From NCBI GenBank assembly GCA_019054805.1, contig JAHQIY010000002.1:5146001-5210000 (forward strand): 64,000 bases of DNA, written 5' to 3'. Made by a program: the position numbers and the translations under genes. Below the pieces are notes generated by a model. That model was given only the letters and a program-made list of their open reading frames with translations. It was not told the DNA's origin and did no database searches. Origin of the DNA: Brachionus manjavacas (lineage: Eukaryota > Rotifera > Eurotatoria > Ploima > Brachionidae). The stretch's first letter is position 1. Each line of letters starts with the position of its first letter. This document shows, piece by piece, positions 47,906 to 58,777 of this stretch.

Positions 47906-48018
47906 GACAGAAGTGAGTCATTCTATTCCATTGGTTGTCAGACTGGTTATTTTTATTTCTATTTTATTTTATCTAACTTTATTTTAATTAAATAAAGCAA
48001 AACCAATAAATAAATAAA
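47906..48018 (+). repeat. 3' end fragment of LINE family 2 with internal deletion
   Basis: GAGTCATTCTATTCCATTGG followed by TTG and AGACTGGT matches 29094-29126 of the LINE at 28.1-29.4 kb. It then jumps to the T-rich 3' UTR type sequence and ends in an AATAAATAAATAAA tail. Confidence 0.65.
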
Positions 48019-48520
48019 CCCCTCGTTGTTTTAATGAAACTTTTTCATTTTTTTGAAAATTTTATTTTATTTTTTTATTAATAAAATTTGAAAAGTAAAA
48101 TAATCAAAAAGTTTTAAACGCTTTTTTGCATTTTTAGTGCTTATTTGGTATTATTAGTGAAGCCAACATTAATTTTGGTCTTAAAAGTCGATTAATTTAG
48201 TATTATGAACATTTAAATATTTAACAGTTTATTACTAGAAATTACTTGATTTTTAAATAATTTCAATAAGTAATAATTTTTTTAATAAAATTTCAACAGA
48301 AAAATAGCAAATTCAATTCAGCTAAAAAAACTAATTCAGCTAAGAATGCAGACTAAAAAGATATTATAAAAATTATGAATTTAAAAAATCTGAGATAGTG
48401 AAAGTTTATTATTATATAATATGTAATCATTAATCATTCGTTTAATCTTTCTCAGTCGATTTTCATAAACTTATAAATTTCCTTTTTTAAAGCAAAAATT
48501 TAATTTTAATTCTATTTAAT
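48019..48520. other. AT-rich intergenic DNA
   Basis: 3' flank of the minus-strand formamidase gene. No feature seen. Confidence 0.4.
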
Positions 48521-49660
48521 TCATTGATTTACCCTGGTTAAAATAAAATCATTTCGACTTATATTTTCTATAATATTAAAATGATCGTAATTTTCAATTT
48601 CAATTGATTTGACATTTTCGTAACCTAGAGATTTGCTTAAATGCATCTTGAAATCTTCGGATTGCTTATGAAAAGCCGGAGAATCATTTTGTGCATAAAC
48701 AACTAAAAATTTTACGTCCTTGTGTAATCGAACATCATTTCTCAGCATCGGACTTAGGCGACTTGACTCCTCCAGGTCCATTTTTAAATTATCATTTATA
48801 TCTGTTTCTAATAAAGGTCGTAAATCAAAAATTCCCGACACTGAAATAATGCCTTTTAAATTAAAAGCATCAACATGGTATATAGTTTTAAAATCAGAAA
48901 ACAACAACATGTTGGCCAAATGTCCTCCTGCAGAATGACCACAAATATATACTTCTGAATTTCCAGAGTTTTCCAAAATTTTAGCCACCGCTCTTTCAAC
49001 TTGACCAAAAATTTCACTCATGCTTGCTAAAAGCAATAAACTTAATTAAAACAAAATTTAAATTAAAAACGAAAAACCTTTGGGTGCAATAGTGTAACCA
49101 ACTGCCACTGTTATGACATTTTTATGGCAAAAATTTTCACTCATAAAGCTTGAATCCTTAACGCTAGATTACAAATAATTAATTATTCTTTTCAAAGTTG
49201 ATTAGTTCGAGTTATACCTTCCCCATTGCCAGTATCCGCCTTTAAAATTGATTAATTTTTTATTTATTAAGAATGTTTATTTAAAATTACCATGAAGATA
49301 TATAAAAATTTTATTTCCTTAAATAATAAATTAACAACCATACTTTTTCATACACGTGATTTACCATGAAAATCTAAAGTATTGGTATTTTCAGTTGCTA
49401 AAAATGCTTTTGGATCTGAATACATTATTTCAATTGATTGCTCTTGATCAAGATCGGAAAACCTAAATGTGTAGGATAATAATTTATTCCTAGCTTGTTC
49501 GCTATCTTTAATTAGTCTTTTCATTTAGAGCTTACAATGAATAATTATGTAAAATTTTACTTTTTGCCAAGTATTCACCGTGAGCAGTAACAACTTGGTC
49601 TACAGGAAGTCTTTTGTTCCATAATGATGGTGAATATTGCTTTTGATTTTCTGGATTCAT
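48521..49660 (-). CDS. AFMID: kynurenine formamidase (arylformamidase)
   Basis: Hydrolyses N-formyl-kynurenine to kynurenine in tryptophan breakdown; cytosolic alpha/beta hydrolase. Six exons on -: 49660-49561, 49505-49365, 49317-49291, 49239-49218, 49163-49078, 49026-48521 (882 nt, 293 aa; the human protein is about 303). Exons 3 and 4 are tiny (27 and 22 nt) but needed: together they build the oxyanion motif LHGGYW. Other marks are VGYTIAPK, the nucleophile elbow GHSAGG (Ser), VSGIFDLRPLLET, YAQNDSPAFHKQS (Asp) and NYDHFNIIEN (His), in the order and spacing of the family. The triad is complete. The start ATG at 49660 begins MNPENQKQYSPSLWNKRL. It is divergently arranged with the zinc transporter gene at 50109. 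Confidence 0.9.
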
Positions 49661-50108
49661 TTCAAAAAAAAATGTTTTTAGAATGCTTGATTTTTTTTCC
49701 TATCTATAGACGTGAAATAAACACAAGTCAAAAATTAATCGAGGCTAGAATTTTTAATTCAATTTAGTCAATAATGTATTTTATTTATTTCAGAATTAAA
49801 TTAAATTTTATTGGAAATTTTGAATGAATTAAAAAAAAATTTTCGAAGACATTACTTAATTATGAATAATTAAAAATTTTAAATAAAAATTATTAAAATT
49901 TTATTTTGGAAAAAAAAGGAGAAAAATACTATTTTCTTGATAATTTTAATCATTCAAAGATAACCATATATTGCAATATGTTGCCATTATAGATTTCAAA
50001 AGAGCAACAACAAACAACTTCGTGTTTTTTTCAACTCAACTTTTCAAAAGGTATTTTGACTGAAATATAATTAGTGTATTTAGTGTAGATAAAAAAAGGT
50101 AACCGAAA
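49661..50108. promoter_or_regulatory. shared upstream region between AFMID and SLC39A11-like genes
   Basis: 448 bp separate the two divergent start codons, so both promoters must lie here. AT-rich; no clear TATA box at a useful distance from either start. The call rests on gene layout only. Confidence 0.5.
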
Positions 50109-51347
50109 ATGTTGGAAGGTTATTCACCATTAGTTCAAGTTTTATTCGCTACTTTTTTAACCTGGGCTTTCACAGCGGCTGGTTCCGCTATGGTCTTTGT
50201 GTTCAATGGGTATAAGCGTTCATTTTTGGATGCAAGCTTGGGATTCGCCGCAGGAGTCATGACAGCAGCTTCATTTTGGTCCTTGATCGTACCTGCTCTG
50301 GAAGCCTCTGAACAATTATACGAAAATAAATTTTTGTCTCTTTTACCAGTTATAATAGGAATTTTGCTTGGTGCCGGTTTTGTTCACTTAACTGATGAAT
50401 TTTTACCTGACAATGTAAGAATTTGGCTTTAAGAATTTTTTTTATAAAAATTAGCAGTTTATAGATGAGACTATCAAAAATCAAGAGCAAAATGCAGTTT
50501 TTAATGAACCTAAGACATATGACTCCGAAAATCAATCATCCATAGGTAAAATAGGCGTATTTTGATGAAAAATTTAGTAAATGAAAGTATCTTAAGAGAT
50601 AAATTTAAATAGTTTGCGGCAGCGCCCAGTTATAAATAATCCTAATAATACAAGAAATAATTCAAGTTTTGATCGGATCAATAGTTATGATCCATCTGGA
50701 AAGAACAAAGATCGTTCTGTTACAAAATTCCGCAAGATTTTACTTTTAATAATCGCAGTGACTGTTCATAATATTCCAGGTAAATTATAATTTTTGAGAT
50801 AAATTTTTTTTAATGATATTTTTTTCCATAATTTAAAGAAGGACTTGCTGTAGGCGTTGGCTTTGGAGCGTAAAATTACGAAAAAAAATAATCCTGCATT
50901 GGTTAAAAAATTTAAATCTTTAAGTGTCGGAAAAACAAAAAGCTCAACATTTCAAGGTGCAAGAAATTTAGCCTTAGGTATAGGAATTCAAAATTTTCCA
51001 GAGGTAGTTTTTAAAAAACTGTTAGATTTAGATTTAGTTTTTTACTAAAGGGCTTGGCTGTCAGTTTACCACTTTATGCGTCAGGATACTCATATTGGAA
51101 AAGCTTTTGGTACGGACAGTTAAGTGGTATGGTCGAGCCAATTGCTGGTGTTCTGGGGACATTGGCAGTAGGAATGGCTCAGACTATACTTCCATATGCA
51201 TTGGCCTTCGCAGCTGGGGCTATGTTGTATGTAGTTTTTGACAATATCATTCCAGAATCAGCTTCATTTGGAAATGGAAAATTAAGCACTTGGTGTTGTA
51301 TGATTGGTTTCATAGTCATGATGAGTCTCGATGTTGGTCTTGGATAA
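50109..51347 (+). CDS. SLC39A11: ZIP-family zinc transporter, SLC39A11-like
   Basis: Moves zinc into the cytosol, in vertebrates mainly across Golgi or plasma membrane. Six exons: 50109-50414, 50455-50545, 50597-50779, 50839-50869, 50925-51003, 51051-51347 (987 nt, 328 aa; human 342). The N-terminus, LGFAAGVMTAASFWSL and LGAGFVHLTDEFLP, is close to human ZIP11. After a variable polar loop (exons 2-3) come the metal-binding helices TVHNIPEGLAVGVGFGA (HNxPEG) and NLALGIGIQNFPEGLAVSLP (QNxPEG), then FWYGQLSGMVEP and MMSLDVGLG at the end. Exon 3 starts at 50597; the more obvious AG at 50609 is out of frame. The 31-nt exon 4 is essential. AATAAA overlaps the bases just after the stop (51347-51352). 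Confidence 0.92.
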
Positions 51348-54300
51348 ATAAAATTAAAATGTATAATTTGTTGCTTTTGATATTTTTTTTTGGAAATAAA
51401 TTTATTAATTTTTAATTAAAATTTTATCTAAATTTAAGATAAGATTTAGCTATTTATTTATTTTAGATAATTAAGAAATTTTTTTATTTTTCTTAAAGTA
51501 GTTTTTTTTAATTTTAAAATACTTAAGAAACTAGTTACTCAATTTAAAATGAAGAATAGGTAAATCTGGCATCGTTTCTAGTTGTATATTAAAAGACAAC
51601 ACAAACAAATTTGTTTCATAAAGCCATTTAAAATGATGGCTTTTAGAAAAAAAATTTGTTTTGTCTTTTGTTTATGTCTATAAAATTTTCTCCTAAAAAT
51701 TTCTCCTAAATCAGCTATTTTTAAATTCTTCGGTAAATCTGTTTTGGTCTTTGCTTGCTAAATTCACGACTCAAAATTTTTATCTCTCAAAAGACTTGAC
51801 TCCACTCAAAAAATCCGAAATTATCAAAATTTAGTCTAATTTTTAACTTACAGCTTCATTTGGCAATCTATTAGATGTGTCAATTATTAGATAATCACCA
51901 AAATATTCAAATATTAAAGCTTTTAAATCAGTCAGCCAAAGAGTACTGATTTTATTTTTTATAAAGTATTAACAGGACTAAGTATCAATTTTTAATCATC
52001 CAAGTTCTTTAAAAGCATCTAAAATTTTTTATTTTCAAAGTGAATTGACAAAATAACAATTCAAAAGAGACCAAATAACTTTTTTTGGAAAAAAATAGAT
52101 GAAAAATAAAATATTTTGAAGCTAAGAATAAGATTATTTTATATTTGTGTGCTTTAATTTCAATTATTTTTCTTTTATAAATAAAATTAATTTTTTAAAT
52201 TTTTATTTTCTAAATTTTCATGCTTCAAACCTTTCTGATAAAAGATTTTCTTGTTTTCTAAAATAGCTAAAGGCTTATTTGTTTTTAAGTTAGTGGATTT
52301 CTTTTTGATCTAATTTTTAAAATATCAAATTATTTATCAGTTGCTAGGATTTCAGCGTGATTTCTTCATTTCAATGGGATGCTTGGCCATTTATCTAACT
52401 CTTAAATTTCAAAATAATTTTGCATAAATTTTCTAGAATTAAATTTTTTAAAACGTTCTGCTTCTTTTTCTCTAGGTCCTTTGAATAGGAAGATAAATTT
52501 TCACTGAAAATAAAAGCCATAGATTAGTTTTATTTATTTATACGGTACAATGATTGATCGGTAGAGAATTTTTTCCGGGTGTTAATGAAAAATCACTAAA
52601 ATATTCAAATATAGATTTATATAAACAATTTTATTAAATAAATAATTTTAATCAGTGCAGTGTTAAAAATAGGTAAAAATGATTAATATATCATTTAAAT
52701 AAATGATTTAGTTGATTAACTACGGAATCATGATTGATTGTAATCCTTAGCAAAACGAAAAATTTTATTCCAAGGCAATTAATTTCAATTACATAATTAG
52801 AAAAAGATTTTGTTTTATTTAAGAGAATCAGAATTTTATTTTGTACGAGTTTAGTAACCGAGAGCTTGGTTGACAAACAAAGCTAGCTCAAGCCAAACAG
52901 TCCAACGAATTCGTATCCAACTCATTTTGATAATTTAGATAAATATTTACCAAGCCAATTTTAGTTTTCCTTCTAATAGCTCACCTTTTATTTTTAAAAA
53001 AACTCGATCTATCATGAATTGTTTATGAAATTTAAATTTTTTTTTCAAGTTGGCTTAAGCATAGTTGTTCTAGTATTTGTTGTTGTTATTGCTTAACCCA
53101 ATTTACTGATTTTAAGTCATAAATTTTTGTTAAATTTTTCAAAAATAATTTATTAGTCAAAAATTTGATATTTGAATTGGCTATAAATAGCTTACGGTTT
53201 TTTATTTTAGAGGAAAAAAAGTAAAAATTTTAACCTAGTCCAGATCATTCAAATTCAGCTCATGATCCGATCATATTTTGCAAAAAAGTGACATAAGCTT
53301 TTTTATTATACGAATAAAAGTTATTTACACCCAGATAACAAGCTTGTTATCTAATTAAAATTTAAATCTAATTTAAATTTCAAATTTAAATTTAAGTCCT
53401 GAGCAAATTTCAACAACGGGTCGAAAAAAAGATAGAGAGAGAAAGATAAAAAGAGAAAGAGAGGCTGCTCGTATCTGGAACATTTATTTCAAAACTCAAC
53501 TAATGACATTCTTTTTTGTTAAATTAGAACCATAAATAAATGATTGTGTAATAGCTCAACAAACTAGAAAAGAAAGAGATAAATAATCAAATTTTTAAAA
53601 GGTATTTTTTATCTTTTTTTTTTTAATTTTATTGTTATGAGTCTTGATAATTTAAACAAGATTCTATTTGTGAAGTAAAAAAAAATATTTTATTTTGTTT
53701 TTCAAGGCATACACAAACTAAAGAAATGACAACTCTGTAACTCAAGTTATTGCTTGTTAGATAATATTTCAAGTTGATGAGGAAAATATTTCAATAAATA
53801 TTTGGTGTAATTTCTTTTTTTGCTATCTCATTTTGCTCTTTTCGCCAAGCGACTGCGCATTCACAACAACAACAACCAAACCTAGGTACCCCAATGGTAT
53901 TTTTATAACTATTTATCTTAAGCACTTAGATTCGCATATAAAAATAACATCTTTCGTTTATCGTTCGTCTAAATTTCTATTTGATAATTTTAGGATTTCC
54001 GAATTTTTTGATTTTTTATAAATTGTTGCCATGGTTACCAAAATTACTTTGGATTCGGTAATCACTACGAGCTTAATCAACGCCCGTGTTTATATCAACG
54101 TGGGCCTTTTGTTTTAGTCTAATTTCTGTACTTTGTTTTTTAGATTTTTTTATTTTCCAAATTTTTTTTAGACAAAGCTTTGGCCGATTCGAATAGACAC
54201 TTGGTCCTACTTTATGACCACTCAAAAGTAGAAAAAATTTTAAATAATTTTAGTGAGTTTTTGCAATGAGCAAATAGTGGTCAAGTGGTAATGGCTTGCC

Positions 54301-54515
54301 CTACTATGGCCCTAAAATTTCAGTTTTCGCAATAATCATTTCACATTGTTATATAATTAGTGAGATCATTGTGAAAACTGATTATTTAGCCGCTATAGAC
54401 ATCGCAGAGTATTGATTAATTGGCAGGTAATGGCTCCTTAGTGCAATATTTTATTTAAAAATCGGAAGCGGGTGTTAAAAAATATCCGGTGCTTTTAACT
54501 GACCGGCAAAAAGGG
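51348..54515. other. AT-rich intergenic DNA between SLC39A11 and SOX
   Basis: No gene supported. Includes a purine-rich stretch (53425-53465) and, at 53845-53890 and 54025-54120, less AT-rich islands upstream of SOX. The second island is open in two overlapping frames for about 30 codons (one from ATG 54031) but without any motif. It may be regulatory or a tiny exon. Confidence 0.4.
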
Positions 54516-54523
54516 TATAAAAA
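54516..54523 (+). promoter_or_regulatory. TATA box of the SOX gene
   Basis: GGGTATAAAAATG 44 bp before the start codon, in a GC-richer context (ACTGACCGGCAAAAAGGG). It predicts a transcription start near 54545 and a 5' UTR of about 15 nt. Confidence 0.65.
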
Positions 54524-54559
54524 TGTCTCTTGTCAGCCTATAGTTAAGACATTATTGAA

Positions 54560-55273
54560 ATGGAAGAAAAAAAATTAGATCAAGCCGTAGTGGAAACTCT
54601 ACATCAGTTTGATTTGAAGCCTCTGGGTGCATCAATTAAACCAAGTAAGCCTCATGTGAAGAGGCCTATGAACGCGTTCATGGTCTGGTCAAGAAGTGCC
54701 AGAAAAACAATTTCACAGAATAGCCAGCCATTGCCAAGTAACCAATTGAGCAAAACGCTTGGTGATATGTGGAACCGGCTGACGTACGAACAAAAATCAC
54801 CTTTTATTGAAGAAGCAAATCGATTGAAACAAGAACACTCAAGACAAAATCCTGGGTATAAATATCAACCAAAGCGAAAACCCAAGAAGACTTTGAGAAC
54901 GATTGGTCAAGTGACTAAACAAGAGAGTGGCATTGCAAAATTGAAATCTTTAAATTTGCAACCTCCAAGACAAAATAAAGAACTTCATGCATCTAATGGT
55001 TCCAGTTCTAACCAGTGTACTTCTTCTTGGCCTAGCAATGTTTCATATTATCCCAACTACTCTTCGCCTTCCTATTCCTATCCTCCCATGTATCTCAATC
55101 CAAACGTGAATGATAAATATTTTCAGTCGCTTTCAAATCCAATTTTAGACCAACACTATTCTAATCAATTTAATTATCAATGTTTTAATTATGAAGCTAA
55201 TTTGCCAAATTATCCCTATTCGCCGTATAGTGTCAATTCGTCGTATTCAATAGACTCAAATATGTCCAATTAA
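54560..55273 (+). CDS. SOX-family HMG-box transcription factor, SoxE-like but diverged
   Basis: A single 237-codon exon. The HMG box spans about 33-108: PHVKRPMNAFMVWS opens it, LSKTLGDMWNRL lies in helix 2 and GYKYQPKRKPKK closes it. The RPMNAFMVW signature defines SOX proteins, which bend DNA at AACAAT-like sites. PHVKRPMNAF, LSKTLG and YKYQP fit group E (Sox8/9/10) best, but several positions differ from all groups (SRSARKTISQNSQPLP). The box has the normal length. The C-terminal 125 residues are rich in Ser, Tyr, Asn and Pro, as in activation domains. No SoxE dimerisation domain is seen before the box. No introns and a TATA box with a very short 5' UTR are consistent with a retrocopy or a tightly regulated single-exon gene. 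Confidence 0.88.
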   Translation: MEEKKLDQAVVETLHQFDLKPLGASIKPSKPHVKRPMNAFMVWSRSARKTISQNSQPLPSNQLSKTLGDMWNRLTYEQKSPFIEEANRLKQEHSRQNPGYKYQPKRKPKKTLRTIGQVTKQESGIAKLKSLNLQPPRQNKELHASNGSSSNQCTSSWPSNVSYYPNYSSPSYSYPPMYLNPNVNDKYFQSLSNPILDQHYSNQFNYQCFNYEANLPNYPYSPYSVNSSYSIDSNMSN

Positions 55274-55306
55274 TCTTTTTTAATTATTTTAATTTATTTT
55301 AGTTCA

Positions 55307-55312
55307 AATAAA
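55307..55312 (+). terminator. poly(A) signal of the SOX gene
   Basis: AATAAA 34 bp after the stop codon, followed by a second AATAAA and a T-rich stretch. Confidence 0.6.
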
Positions 55313-55319
55313 AGAAATA

Positions 55320-56635
55320 AAAATGTAATTCGTAATAGTAATTTTTTTCTTTATTGGAAATTTTTTATCGTGAAATGGGTTAGGAAAAGTGACCCATTTG
55401 AATGGAATATTTTTTCATCAATTTAAATTTGAATAATAAGTTAATAAATTTTCTAGAAGTATTTTTAGTTTCACGTGATTTTTTATGTATTCAGAAGTGA
55501 TTTACTATGAGGATTATTTAAATTTATTTATCTATATCTAACAATCTAAAGCTACTTCAGAACAATTCTACATTAATAGACGATATTTAAAATTATTTTT
55601 CGTAAAATATCGTAAATTCATGTAGAACTCTCATATCAAATCATTTTTGTATTTAATAATCGTTTTTAATTTTTTAATATTTTCGATATTTTTCAATTTT
55701 TCAATTTCTTCATTATCCATGAAGAGATTATTGAAACAGATAAAACAATGCTCTTTAATTTAAATAAAATTGCACACATTCACAATTAAAAGAACAAGAT
55801 AAACACTATAAAAATTTAGACAAAAATTCGTATGATAAGTCATTTTCAACATTTTCAAATTTTCAAAATGGTGTATTAACTTAATATATTAATATACCAA
55901 TTGATCTACATTATGGTAAAAAATTGGTATTTCTCATTTTTTTATATCCGTGTGTTTTTATAGTTAATTTAATGTTTTGTTTAATAATGAAGTTTCTAAA
56001 TACCATTTTTCTTAGATTTTTTTGATTTGCATGAAAAAATTTTTATGTTTTTTTTTAAATATAAAAAATGCAGCTTAGTCTTCCATTTCAGTCAAATGTT
56101 AATTAAATTTTGATTTTTTTCTTTTAAAGTAACAATGGTAGAGAAAGTTTTCTAAAAATAAGCAAAAAAAGAATAAAAGAAAAATAAGATGTGAACTTTT
56201 TTAATCATGATAAATCATGTGTAAAAAAGAAACAAAAAAAACAATAATGAATATTATTAATTAATGATCAAGCATTCTAAAGTGTATAAACTTCATAACA
56301 AATTCGAATAATTAGAATTTATTACCAGGACTTGAATTTTATATGTTATTTTACAAATTTTTTTTCTTTAAGAGTTATAGCTCGATACTCAGTCAATCTA
56401 AATTTAATGATTCGAAGATATCGAACTCAAATTAACTGAAAATTCATTAAGAAATCATGATGTTCTATCATAATGTGAAAATTATTCGCTAGTAATCAAT
56501 TAAGAAAATCTGTAATTAATTGATTATATTGACTTTTATTATTTTTCTACATTTTTACTGATCGACTAAAATATGTTTTATTCAATTATCTAATGATGCT
56601 TTTTTATTTTTTATTCTAACCTAGTTATTAAATTT
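55320..56635. other. AT-rich intergenic DNA
   Basis: No gene or recognisable repeat seen. Confidence 0.4.
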
Positions 56636-56664
56636 TTTATCTTTATTTTCTTCTCTTAAAAGGG

Positions 56665-56750
56665 GGTTAATTCAATAAATAAATAAATTATAAATAAGCT
56701 AGAATATAATCACATCTCTTAACCACTTAGCCATCTATGGATACTGCTCA
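56665..56750 (-). repeat. SINE-like repeat copy A, minus strand
   Basis: On -, ATGGCTAAGTGGTTAAGAGA resembles a tRNA A box and is followed by ATTATATTCTAGCTTATTT. The same block occurs in opposite orientation at 56975-57040. No B box was found, so a full tRNA-derived head is not proven. Confidence 0.35.
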
Positions 56751-56974
56751 GCATCTTTCTTGATAAAATCATTTTGCTTGCCCAGAAATAACTTGTTGTT
56801 TCGAATTTTAGTCACTTATTATTTGCAAAAAATTAAAATTCCAAAATAATTCTCTTTTTTTTTCTTATTAATTTTGATTTACTTTTTTTATTTTTGAATA
56901 TTTTTTTTTAATCTGAAGGGGCTTTAGCTCGTCACAGACAAAAAATAAATAAAAATGTTAAGCAATTTGATCAA

Positions 56975-57045
56975 TGGCTAAGTGGATAAGAGATTGAATT
57001 TTTTTGGATATTATTCCAGCTTATTTTGTCAAACTCTGGAATATC
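56975..57045 (+). repeat. SINE-like repeat copy B, plus strand
   Basis: ATGGCTAAGTGGATAAGAGA, then ATATTATTCCAGCTTATTT; about 80 percent alike to copy A by eye, in inverted orientation 230 bp away. Confidence 0.35.
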
Positions 57046-57209
57046 AATTGCATAATGATATTGATCTACTTATTCAATAAATATCTGATTTTCTTGGTTA
57101 ATTTTTAGCGATATGTTAGGTCTTCAATATTCTTTTATATCTAAAAAAACGATAAATTATTATAAATTATTATTATTTCAAAAATTAAGTCAGATTCAGC
57201 GATGAAAAA

Positions 57210-57565
57210 GGGGTTGTGAAGTTCATTTCAATTCGATCGTTTCAATTCAGAAAAACTTTAATAACTTTTTTACTAAAAGAGATAATTTAGTTCTGTACAA
57301 TGCTCAATGATTAAGCAACTTTGCTTAATTCAAAGATATATGTCTGCAAAAACTCTGCAATGTAATTGCACACTTGATTGGAATACTTATTAATGGGGTG
57401 CAAAATGCAGAAAATTGCAGAGTATTTTGCAGACTTATTTTACTGCATTAAGCAAATTTGCTTATAATTAAGCATTTTACAGAACTTAATTATCTCTTTT
57501 AGTAAAAAAATTATTCAAATTTTTCTGAATTGAAATGATCGAATTGAAACGAACTTCACAACCCC
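57210..57565. mobile_element. 356-bp MITE with 120-bp TIRs and 9-bp target duplication
   Basis: Begins GGGGTTGTGAAGTTC and ends with its reverse complement. The two arms match over about 120 bp with about a dozen differences. GATGAAAAA lies directly outside both ends (57201-57209 and 57566-57574), a perfect 9-bp target-site duplication. The centre carries GCAGACTTATTTTACTGCA-like short inverted words. No coding capacity. A 9-bp duplication is typical of Mutator-like elements. Confidence 0.9.
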
Positions 57566-57618
57566 GATGAAAAAAAAATTCTTCTTTTAAAAATTTAGAA
57601 AATTATATAGTCCATTTT

Positions 57619-57861
57619 TTGAATTCAAGATTACATGCTAAAAAAATAAATTATTACATTTTCAACTTATTTTGTTTGTTTATTTTCAATAAAAATTTTC
57701 TTTTTGGACAATACGAATTTCCGAGACAGGTCGTCAGGATAGGAGAGAGATACGCTGCACTCATTCCAGCACTGCACCCATTCCAGATTATAAATCCAAC
57801 ATTTTACCGCAAAATTAAGCTTACCTTACAATATATTTGGTTTTTAAATAAAAAAAATTAA
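57619..57861 (+). CDS. unrecognised ORF, 80 codons
   Basis: An open frame whose second half, YEFPRQVVRIGERYAALIPA, is less AT-rich and more protein-like than its surroundings; the first half is low-complexity. No motif recognised. Possibly a transposon fragment or exon. Confidence 0.2.
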   Translation: MNSRLHAKKINYYIFNLFCLFIFNKNFLFGQYEFPRQVVRIGERYAALIPALHPFQIINPTFYRKIKLTLQYIWFLNKKN

Positions 57862-58421
57862 AAACTTAGTTTAAAATAAATTAAATATAAATATCTATTA
57901 TTTTTAGTCTTTATTATACTCTTTATTAATCCTTTTTAATTTTTACTGAGTATTATTTTTTACTATCTTACATTTTTGAGTAAGAATATTTGAAATCAAA
58001 TGCAAAAAAAAGTGTTCTAAACCACTTTCAAAATTTTGACGAAAATAATTTTTGAACACTACTGGCGTCTGACAATTTCTTTAACTTTTCTTTAATTTAG
58101 AAAGACGTATAATAGTGGAATAATCAAAAATTGATTTGAATTGAAAAGCTGGCTGACCGGTGGCTTGACCACGAGTCTTTTCAATTTTTTTTCACGATAA
58201 AAAATATGAGTAGAAAATTCTTAAATTGTTAAATCGTCTTAATCTTGATGACTCAAAGTTCCTGATTCCAAAGTCAATTTTTTCTCCGGTTTTACAAATT
58301 AATCTAATTCATTTTTCTGTTTTTAAATTTATGTAGAATAATTATTCTAAGAAAATTATACGAGAGATCACTAAAATTTCTGCCTAATTCTCAACTACTA
58401 TCAAAACATTGTTTCCAGTCA
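57862..58421. other. AT-rich intergenic DNA
   Basis: No feature seen. Confidence 0.4.
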
Positions 58422-58429
58422 TTTTTTAT

Positions 58430-58769
58430 GGGTCCTACTAAAATACTGACCCCCAATTTTTTAAAATTTTCTGACCCCCATTTATTTTTGGAATTTTGGA
58501 AAGCATTTTTGGAACATTTTTGGAAAGCTTGTTAAATTCTCTTCAAGAAAAATGGGGGTCAGTTGGGGGTCAGGTTTTTAAAAGTATAAAAATATTCGAT
58601 TTTCACAAAAAAAAAAAAATTTTGGAGACAAACTAGTTTAATTTTCAAAAAATAGAGAAAAATTCAAACTAAATGATAAATTAAAACTTTTAAAAATATT
58701 TTTGCTTTGCAAAATAAATGGGGGTCAGAAAATTTTAAAAAATTGGGGGTCAGTATTTTAGTAGGACCC
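58430..58769. mobile_element. 340-bp MITE with perfect 58-bp TIRs and 8-bp target duplication
   Basis: The first 58 bp (from GGGTCCTACTAAAATACTGA) and the last 58 bp are exact reverse complements. TTTTTTAT flanks both ends (58422-58429, 58770-58777), an 8-bp duplication as made by hAT-type transposases. The word GGGGGTCAG occurs six times counting both strands (two in each TIR, two at about 58555-58573), as expected for transposase-binding sites. The perfect arms mean very recent insertion. Confidence 0.93.
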
Positions 58770-58777
58770 TTTTTTAT

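Noticed and set aside
53833..54021. 62-codon plus-strand frame upstream of SOX
   Set aside because: Low-complexity AT-rich translation with no motif.
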